From PNON01 sp964387025 (GTDB lineage: Bacteria > Chloroflexota > Anaerolineae > Anaerolineales > Anaerolineaceae): DNA of 64,000 nt. The notes beneath the pieces were generated by a model. That model was not told the origin of the DNA and did no database searches. It worked only from the letters and a program-made list of their open reading frames with translations. The stretch lies in assembly GCA_964387025.1 (NCBI GenBank), contig CAYLUZ010000005.1, forward strand, positions 248,001-312,000. Direction: 5' to 3'. Below, in pieces: positions 57,735-64,000 of the stretch (position 1 is the first letter of the stretch; the number at the start of each line of letters is the position of its first letter). A program made the translations under genes and the position numbers.

Positions 57735-59648
57735 CTACCGCCTTTCTTCTGCAATAACCACTGCAGAATGTATGGTATCGAGCGGGATCGTAAAGGAGAT
57801 GGTCGTTCCCGGAGTGGATTTCTTCTTGATCCAAATCCGGCCGCCATGTGCTTCAATTAGTCCTTTACAAATAGCCAATCCTAACCCGGCGCCTTGTGCT
57901 GAACCGTACTCAGCGAATTGTCCCCGTTTAAATGCCTTAAACACACTTTTATGCTCGTCCGTTGGAATACCCGGCCCATGATCGCTGACATTAACCTGGA
58001 TAAATCCATCCCGAAAACTGGCTGAGATGGAAATTTCCGTCCCATCAGGAGAATATGTGGCTGAGTTACGCACCAGGTTGACAATTACCTGGGATATCCG
58101 TTTTGCATCCACGAAAACAGGTGGAAGATTATCTGGCAATTGTGTTGTAAGAGTCTGCATATTGGTTAAACCGTGTAATTGCGGCATTGCATCTTCCACG
58201 ATTTCCTGCAGTGAATGGTGTTCTTGTAATATGGGCAGCATTCCTGCTTCCAGGCGGGTGAGATCCAAAAGGTGATCAATGAGTTCATGCAGCCGGTTGG
58301 CTTCCCGGAGAATTGTCTGGTAAAAATCTCGTTGTTCATCCATCTCCCATGAGACGTCTTCTGCTAGTAATGTTGTGGTGAACCCGATGATTGAGGTCAA
58401 TGGGGTGCGAAGCTCATGGGTGATCATCGCCAGAAATTCTGTTTTAATCTCGTTGGCACGTTCAGCCTCGTGGCGCGACTCTTCCTCCACATCCAGCAGC
58501 TGCAGGTTATAGAGGGTGATCGTTGCCTGGTTGACGAGAACTTTTAGATGGCGCAGTTCAATGGGTTCAAAATGTTGCTCTTGCTCGTAAAAAAGTAACA
58601 GGCATCCGAGCCAGACTCCAGACGCAAACATCGGAAATATAACCAGGGATTTGATCTGCCCTTCCAATAGTAGGTCCCGTGCACTCTGGGGTAAAGACGG
58701 GTCAGATTGTATAGTCGAGATGATTACAGTCTGGTTTGGTTGGAACATTTTCCATAAAGCAGGCTCTTCAAATATGCTTGCTTCTCCCCCCCAGGGGGCA
58801 AGGTGTTGATCAGATTGCCATGCTGCCGCCAACTCCACCCCCTTGGAAGGACCCACCTTGGGGTCTATAAAAAAGAGCAGGGCTGCCCGTTGGGCAGAAC
58901 GTATCTCCTGGGCAGACATCAATGTTTTTAGCACCGCTTCAGGTTTACGTGCCAGGCTCATCCTATGGCTCAGTTCAAACTGCTCACGGGTGCGGTCCAG
59001 GTTTTTTCGCAAAGTTTGTTCGACCAGCTTCTGGTCGGTGATGTCCTGGGCAATGCTGTATAAGATGTCTGATGCTCCAGTTTCATTATTGATCAGGAAC
59101 GTTCTCGCAAAGATCCACCGTAAACTGCCATCCGCCTTTTGTATCCTGTAGGCTTGATTGATCGGTTTATGTAAATTAATCGGGTTGGCAGTCATCACCT
59201 GCACCCGGTCTTCCGGGTGGACACTTTCGATCAGGATGGATGGATCTGCGTAAAGTTTTTCTTTGGGATACCCCCATACTTTCTCAAATGTGGGGCTTAC
59301 ATAAAGGATTCGGCCCGATCGAATATCCCGCATCCAAAAAACCTGCTCTATGTTCTCTGTAATTTGCCTGATATGGATATCATGGTCTATCAGGTTTTTC
59401 AGATCATCCTGGATGGAATTCGGGCTTTTATTTGGATGAAATACACTTTGTGCATTTACCCCGGATTGTTCACTTGTTTCTTCATGTGTGTGGGTATCGG
59501 GACCAGATATACCTGTCCCGCCGACCAGTTCCCCCATCCAAATCCGCATCTGGTCTATTGCGCTATTCTTTTCTTCCGGTTCAGCCTGGTTAAATGTTGT
59601 TTGGAAATCCCGAAAAAGGTTTTTTAATACCGATTCCTTTTGTTTCAT
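57735..59648 (-). CDS. PAS-GAF histidine kinase
   Basis: A 637-residue soluble sensor kinase. A PAS domain (HIRQITENIEQVFWMRDIRSGRILYVSPTFEKVWG...) is followed by a GAF domain, HisKA with His in MITHELRTPLTSIIGF, and HATPase (N box LVRNSATYSPDG, G1 DHGPGIP, G2 GAGLGLAICKGLIEAHGG). ATG at 59648 follows AGGAAAGG. Its partner is the OmpR-type regulator immediately downstream. Signal unknown; the position next to a Dps-led stress operon invites a link to stress. Confidence 0.92.
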   Translation of the reverse strand: MKQKESVLKNLFRDFQTTFNQAEPEEKNSAIDQMRIWMGELVGGTGISGPDTHTHEETSEQSGVNAQSVFHPNKSPNSIQDDLKNLIDHDIHIRQITENIEQVFWMRDIRSGRILYVSPTFEKVWGYPKEKLYADPSILIESVHPEDRVQVMTANPINLHKPINQAYRIQKADGSLRWIFARTFLINNETGASDILYSIAQDITDQKLVEQTLRKNLDRTREQFELSHRMSLARKPEAVLKTLMSAQEIRSAQRAALLFFIDPKVGPSKGVELAAAWQSDQHLAPWGGEASIFEEPALWKMFQPNQTVIISTIQSDPSLPQSARDLLLEGQIKSLVIFPMFASGVWLGCLLLFYEQEQHFEPIELRHLKVLVNQATITLYNLQLLDVEEESRHEAERANEIKTEFLAMITHELRTPLTSIIGFTTTLLAEDVSWEMDEQRDFYQTILREANRLHELIDHLLDLTRLEAGMLPILQEHHSLQEIVEDAMPQLHGLTNMQTLTTQLPDNLPPVFVDAKRISQVIVNLVRNSATYSPDGTEISISASFRDGFIQVNVSDHGPGIPTDEHKSVFKAFKRGQFAEYGSAQGAGLGLAICKGLIEAHGGRIWIKKKSTPGTTISFTIPLDTIHSAVVIAEERR

Positions 59649-59944
59649 AAAACCTTTCCTGATAGCACCCAAACTAAGTCAGGTATGCAAGGCAACAGAA
59701 TTTCATCCTTCTGAACGAATATGCGAAAGTATAAGATAAATTTGTTTTAACATATTTCGACACCGCTAATTCATGGTTGATGAGGCAGGTAGTACATCCT
59801 CATCAACCAACTGCATCACTAATTAGTTTGCCAGAACCCTCTTTCTCAATGGACACCATCAGCCTAAATCCGACAAACTTACCGCATATCAATTGCATAA
59901 GATCATATTACGACCAATTCCATCAGGCCGCATCCATCACCAGG

Positions 59945-59986
59945 GGAGTATTTATCTACTCCTGTTGGGGGAGAGTTCAAGTTTAA
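59945..59986. repeat. Diverged copy of the double-hairpin repeat
   Basis: GGGGAGTATTTATCTACTCC followed by TGTTGGGGGAGAGTTCAAGT aligns with the right part of 39091-39140. The rest of 59673-60135 contains no supported gene; the ORFs there lack ribosome-binding sites and known motifs. Confidence 0.45.
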
Positions 59987-60135
59987 TCGGGAAGTTGATA
60001 GAAAAACTACAAATTGCGAATCGAAGCCTAAACCCGGTCTCGATATTTAGAATGGGTTTATCTTTTCACTACTTTGAAGAAATAACTGCCTGAATTTATA
60101 CCTCGGACAGCCAGGCCAGAGGAAGATTGTCAAAT

Positions 60136-61200
60136 TTAAGATGGATATGTCTGGAAGATATCCTGGAACAATTTAATGTTTCGCTTGAATGCTCCAAGTA
60201 TCATTGGGTCAAAGTGTTCCGGCAGAGTTCGCCCGTCACCTTTGGTAATAATATACATGGTTTTCAAATGGTCAAATGCGGGTTTATACGTCCGCTTGTT
60301 GCGCAAAGCATCGTATATGTCGCAGATATTCATGATTCGCGCAGCAAGCGGAATTTCCTCACCCTTTTTACCGTTTGGATAACCGCTGCCGTCCCAACGT
60401 TCATGGTGATCAAGTGCGATCTCAGCACCCGTCTGGAGATAAGGCGATTTACTGTCACCGAGGATCTTCGCCCCCATCAAAGAATGCCCTTTCATGATCT
60501 CCCACTCATCCGCAGTAAAACCTCCCGGTTTGAACAAGATGTGGTCGGGAATGCCTATTTTGCCAATATCATGCATCGGACTCGCCAGAAAGATCCTTTC
60601 AACAAATACTTTATCCATGCCAATGTTTTTTGCAAATTCCCGACAGTAATAACTGATCCGTTTCACATGGGCGCCCATTTCATCATCCTTGCGTTCTGCA
60701 GCACGCACAAGAGTATAAATGGTCTCAAGGTAGCTGTCATGCAGCTCAGTTGTACGTTCCTGTACTTTTTGCTCCAACACATCATTGTAACTTTGCAATT
60801 TCTTGTGGAGAAGCCGCACTTCGATCATGTTGCGAACCCGGGCAACAACCTCAGCCAGCTCAAAAGGCTTGCTGATGAAATCCTTCGCTCCTACTTGCAG
60901 GGAATGCAATTTATGGTTCGGTTGGGCAGTTACCACCAGTACCGGCAGGTAACCACCATGTTCAATCTCCTGAAGTGCCTCCATCACCTGGAAACCATCC
61001 ATTCCAGGCATTTGTAGATCTAATAGTATCAGGTCAAAACAGTATTCCCGGTGAAGATCGCAAACTTCACTGGAATCTTTCGTAGAAGTGAGGGAAATAA
61101 AACCTGCCCCTCGCAGGATCCTTTCGAGTAACAGGATATTGGTCTCCTGATCATCAACTATCAGGATTTTCCCTTGATGGATTTCTGAAGCAGTTAACAT
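60136..61200 (-). CDS. REC-HD-GYP response regulator
   Basis: A 354-residue two-domain regulator. Receiver: ILIVDDQETNILLLERIL, phospho-Asp in LILLDLQMPGMDGFQVM and Lys in DFISKPFELAEVV. A coiled-coil linker leads to the HD-GYP domain: MHDIGKIGIPDHIL, ALDHHERWDGSGYPNGKKGEEIPLAARIMNICDIYDAL. This is the RpfG-type layout and predicts cyclic di-GMP hydrolysis. It begins 15 bases after the hybrid kinase gene, so that kinase probably feeds it. Confidence 0.94.
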   Translation of the reverse strand: MLTASEIHQGKILIVDDQETNILLLERILRGAGFISLTSTKDSSEVCDLHREYCFDLILLDLQMPGMDGFQVMEALQEIEHGGYLPVLVVTAQPNHKLHSLQVGAKDFISKPFELAEVVARVRNMIEVRLLHKKLQSYNDVLEQKVQERTTELHDSYLETIYTLVRAAERKDDEMGAHVKRISYYCREFAKNIGMDKVFVERIFLASPMHDIGKIGIPDHILFKPGGFTADEWEIMKGHSLMGAKILGDSKSPYLQTGAEIALDHHERWDGSGYPNGKKGEEIPLAARIMNICDIYDALRNKRTYKPAFDHLKTMYIITKGDGRTLPEHFDPMILGAFKRNIKLFQDIFQTYPS

Positions 61201-61215
61201 GGTAATCTCACGATT

Positions 61216-64000
61216 TTACTTATCAACTTCCAATTTCCTGTCGGCGTATTCCAGTGCCACATCTAAAGCCTCCATGAATTCCTGTACCTTGATCGGCTTG
61301 GTGATGTAGCGGAAGAAACCTGCAGCCAGGCCCTTCTTGATGTCACGCGGCATGGCATTGGCGCTGACAGCAATAACCGGTATTTGCGTTGTAGCTACAT
61401 TAGTTCGAAGTAGTTCCAATGCTTCAAAACCATTCATATCCGGCAGGTTGATATCCAACAGGATCACATCCGGCTGTGATTCACACGCTAAGTCAATACC
61501 GCTAATCCCGTTCATAGCAGTCAGCAGGTGAATATCGGGTCGCCGGGCGATGATTTGCTCGACCAGTTTCAGGTTCGCCGGGTTATCCTCGATATAGAGC
61601 AGGGTATGCAAACGATCCCGCTGAGTTGTATGTGGTCTGGCAAATACTTCTGATTCGTTCAGGTCCTTGGGCGTGTGCGGCTCAACAACCGAAATAAGAT
61701 CGAACCAGAAGACGCTTCCAACACCAACGGTGCTCTTCACGCCAATTGAACCACCCATCATTTCCACCAGGCGTTTAGCCACCACCAACCCTATACCGGT
61801 TCCTTCTACGCCGCCGCTTTCCTGCCCTAGGCGGTTGAATGCCTGGAAAAGTTGTGCCAGCTGCTTCGTATTTAGCCCAATACCTGTGTCCTTGATGCTT
61901 ACCCGAATCAGACCCGGTGTTTTCTCATCGCAGATAACCTCTACCTTTCCTCCTCTGGTGTTGTACTTGATCGCATTGGAAAGCAGGTTGAGAATAACCT
62001 GCTTGAGACGGGTGCGGTCTGCCCGAACAAAATATGCTAAATTGTCCTTCGGGAAAGTCAGCTTGATGTCATTCTGCTGAGCCTGCATTTCAATCATCCC
62101 CTGGCATTCAGTTATGACTTCAGCAAGTGACACGGGTTCAGGCGAAAGCGTGAAATGCCCGGCCTCGATCTTGGCGAGATCAAGTATTTCGTCAATCAGC
62201 TTCAATAGGTGCCAGCCTGCCTGGAGAATCTGGCTGATGCTTTCTTTCTGAACAGGTGATGGTGGAGGGGTGTCCGACTCCATTAGCTGTGCAAACCCCA
62301 AAATGGCGTTCAGCGGGCTGCGCAATTCATGGCTCATACTGGAAAGGAATTCAGATTTGGCAAGGTTGGCCTTCTCCGCCACTACCCTGGCTTTTTCCAG
62401 ATCGACATTCTTTTCCTGTAAAACCTGGATCAAAAGATTACGCTCTGAGATATCACGCGCTGCAGCGACCACTCCCTGCAGTTTCCTGTCCCGATCATAG
62501 AAAGTAGTTGCATTATAAGATACCGCGGTTTTCTTGCCATCCCGCGAGACCGCGGTGAGTTCGTAGTTAGAGACCCTTTTCTCGCTTAGAACAAGCTTGA
62601 TCCCCGCTTCAGCTCGATCCTGGTCGGTAAAAAAGACCTTGAAAGGAGAGCCTATCAATTCGTCCCGAGTGCAGCCGGTGAGTAATTCCATTTGTTTGTT
62701 GACATCAGTAACTATGCCGCCTGGATCTGTGGTTACTATTGCATCTATATTTGATTCTAAAAGAGAGCGAGTGTAGAACTGCTGATCGCGCAGTCGCTGA
62801 CTGAGTTGAAACTGGTCTGCCTCGATTTGTTTACGTGCAGTGTTATCCGTGCCGATCAAAAGGAAGCCGATGATGGCATTTTGTGCATCACGCAGCGCTG
62901 TGACCGACACGACTGCCGGAAGGCGGTTTCCGTTCTTGTGGATATAGGTCAATTCATAGATATCCTCTATCCCGCGTGAGGCTTTAAATACCAGTGCCTC
63001 AAAACCTGGTTTGATCGGAGTATCAAAGTCAGAGCTCAACGCTTTGGCTCGTGTGATCAATTCCTGCGGATCGGATATTTCTGCCGGGGTGATCTTGTTC
63101 ATCACTTCGCTGGCTGAGTATCCCAACATGCGTTCTGCGCCGACGTTGAAGATCTGGATGACGCCTTTGGCATCGGTGGCAATGCTTGAGAAATTGGCGC
63201 TGTTAAAGATTGCGCTCTGCAAGGCTCCTGCTTTGATCAGTGCCTCTTCCGCCCGTTTTCGGGCGGTGTTATCTGTACCTATCAACAGGTAACCGATGAT
63301 TGTATTTTGTTCGTCACGCAATGCAGTGACCGACACGACAGCCGGGAAACGACTGCCATCCTCGCGGATGTAGGTCAATTCGTAGATGTCCTCGATCCCG
63401 CGTGAAGCTTTAAACACCAGAGCCTCAAAACCCGGTTGGATCTGAGCTTTGAGCTCAGTGCTCAGCACCTTGGCACGAGTGATCAATTCCTGTGGATCGG
63501 AGATATCAGCCGGGGTGATCTTGTTCATCACTTCTTTGGCTGAGTATCCCAACATGCGTTCTGCACCCACGTTGAAGATCTGAATTACGCCCTTTGAATC
63601 AGTGGCAATGCTCGAGAAGTTGGCACTGTTAAAGATTGCGCTCTGCAAAGCTCCTGCTTTGAGCAGTGCCGCTTCCGCCAGTTTACGGGCAGTGTTATCC
63701 GTACCGATCAACAGGTATCCAATAATATTACTCTGTTCATCGCGCAAGCCAGTGACCGATACAACAGCCGGTAAGCGGCTGCCATCTTTTCGGATATAAG
63801 TCAATTCATAGATGTCCTCGATCCCGCGTGATGCTCTGAACACCAGTGTCTCGAATCCTGGATTGATCTGTGTGGAATATTCCTTACTTAACAAATAGGC
63901 TCGGGCAATCACTTCCTGTGGATCAGATATGTCAGCCGGTGTGATCTTGTTCACCACTTCATCGGCAGAATATCCCAACATGCGCTCAGCGCCGACATTG
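61216..64000 (-). CDS. Hybrid histidine kinase with tandem PAS repeats (5' end outside the window)
   Basis: The frame is open to the right edge, so the N-terminus is missing. The visible part (about 927 residues) has at least three PAS copies with a 142-residue period, a further PAS domain (RSLLESNIDAIVTTDPGG...), HisKA with His in SSMSHELRSPLNAILGF (about residue 550 of the visible protein), HATPase (LLSNAIKYNTRGG, KDTGIGLN, GTGIGLVVAKRLVEMMGG) and a C-terminal receiver (LLYIEDNPANLKLV, phospho-Asp in VILLDINLPDMNG, Lys in RYITKPIKVQEF). It should autophosphorylate and pass phosphate to its own receiver, then perhaps to the REC-HD-GYP protein. Confidence 0.93.
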   Translation of the reverse strand, partial: NVGAERMLGYSADEVVNKITPADISDPQEVIARAYLLSKEYSTQINPGFETLVFRASRGIEDIYELTYIRKDGSRLPAVVSVTGLRDEQSNIIGYLLIGTDNTARKLAEAALLKAGALQSAIFNSANFSSIATDSKGVIQIFNVGAERMLGYSAKEVMNKITPADISDPQELITRAKVLSTELKAQIQPGFEALVFKASRGIEDIYELTYIREDGSRFPAVVSVTALRDEQNTIIGYLLIGTDNTARKRAEEALIKAGALQSAIFNSANFSSIATDAKGVIQIFNVGAERMLGYSASEVMNKITPAEISDPQELITRAKALSSDFDTPIKPGFEALVFKASRGIEDIYELTYIHKNGNRLPAVVSVTALRDAQNAIIGFLLIGTDNTARKQIEADQFQLSQRLRDQQFYTRSLLESNIDAIVTTDPGGIVTDVNKQMELLTGCTRDELIGSPFKVFFTDQDRAEAGIKLVLSEKRVSNYELTAVSRDGKKTAVSYNATTFYDRDRKLQGVVAAARDISERNLLIQVLQEKNVDLEKARVVAEKANLAKSEFLSSMSHELRSPLNAILGFAQLMESDTPPPSPVQKESISQILQAGWHLLKLIDEILDLAKIEAGHFTLSPEPVSLAEVITECQGMIEMQAQQNDIKLTFPKDNLAYFVRADRTRLKQVILNLLSNAIKYNTRGGKVEVICDEKTPGLIRVSIKDTGIGLNTKQLAQLFQAFNRLGQESGGVEGTGIGLVVAKRLVEMMGGSIGVKSTVGVGSVFWFDLISVVEPHTPKDLNESEVFARPHTTQRDRLHTLLYIEDNPANLKLVEQIIARRPDIHLLTAMNGISGIDLACESQPDVILLDINLPDMNGFEALELLRTNVATTQIPVIAVSANAMPRDIKKGLAAGFFRYITKPIKVQEFMEALDVALEYADRKLEVDK
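62840..64000 (-). repeat. Tandem 426-bp PAS-coding repeat
   Basis: The MLGYSA motif recurs at 63981, 63555 and 63129, exactly 426 bases (142 codons) apart, and the DNA around each copy is very similar (for example TTGCGCTCTGCAA and GTTGAAGATCTG blocks). The first visible copy is truncated at the window edge, so more copies may follow. This is an in-frame internal duplication of one PAS module. Confidence 0.9.

Noticed and set aside
59777..60093. Two short plus-strand ORFs between the PAS-GAF kinase and the HD-GYP regulator
   Set aside because: They lack start signals and known motifs and lie across a repeat remnant.
60127..61017. 296-codon plus-strand ORF opposite the HD-GYP regulator
   Set aside because: Shadow of a strongly supported two-domain gene.
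62840..64000. CRISPR or minisatellite interpretation of the regular repeats
   Set aside because: The 426-bp period is a whole number of codons within one open frame and encodes PAS domains.

Overview
The window looks like a piece of chromosome from an uncultured or little-studied Chloroflexota bacterium, probably of the Anaerolineae. This is inferred from gene content, not from a marker gene: there is no rRNA, tRNA or ribosomal protein here. The pointers are the Ala/Pro-rich linker of the oligosaccharide-binding lipoprotein, the mix of GH94, GH130 and GH2 genes served by a peptide-type ABC transporter, many-domain PAS/GAF sensor proteins, and short dispersed repeats. There is no CRISPR array, transposase or prophage.

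Layout. Positions 1-16,300 hold many small, mostly independent genes, often with their own terminators: a DHFR-like reductase, a nitroreductase, a chloramphenicol-phosphotransferase-like kinase, cupin and VOC proteins, a rhomboid protease, an RRM RNA-binding protein, DUF937 and DUF3597 proteins, a UbiA prenyltransferase, a B3/B4-domain protein with a methyltransferase, and several membrane proteins, one of them frameshifted. Copies of a 40-90 bp element with inverted GTTGGGTT/AACCCAAC ends sit between these genes.

Positions 16,500-32,700 form a beta-mannoside/beta-glucoside utilisation locus. On the minus strand it runs LacI regulator, solute-binding lipoprotein, two permeases, two ATPases, a 57-residue GH94 N-terminal mini-ORF, GH2 beta-mannosidase, two GH94 phosphorylases and a cupin, with most genes overlapping or nearly touching. 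A GH130 phosphorylase-like gene is divergent. Matching LacI-type palindromes lie before the binding-protein gene and on the GH130 promoter, so one repressor probably controls both arms. The logic is import of short oligosaccharides followed by phosphorolysis, which saves ATP.

Positions 32,800-35,800 are a sulfur-handling operon (HTH-PocR regulator, sulfide:quinone-oxidoreductase-like flavoprotein, DsrC/TusE-like protein, DsrE-like protein) with two identical TGTTATAACA palindromes upstream. A DinB-like gene and an orphan protein with both Asp-rich motifs of class I isoprenoid synthases follow.

Positions 37,800-38,600 and 54,000-57,000 are two related envelope-stress modules (GlsB-like and CsbD proteins plus tiny membrane peptides; the second adds a YqjD-like protein and Dps). 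The GlsB paralogues are nearly identical and share an 18-bp palindrome-containing leader element. Between them lie a signalling island (REC-PAS-GAF-GGDEF, REC-PAS-GAF-HD-GYP, a CheY-like regulator and a five-PAS histidine kinase, with a CheB fragment beside it) and an envelope operon (two AI-2E-family transporters, YihY/BrkB, a DAG-kinase-like protein and a PAP2 phosphatase). Positions 57,000-64,000 hold a second signalling cluster: a kinase and OmpR-type regulator pair, an HD-GYP response regulator, and a hybrid kinase with tandem 142-residue PAS repeats that runs off the window.
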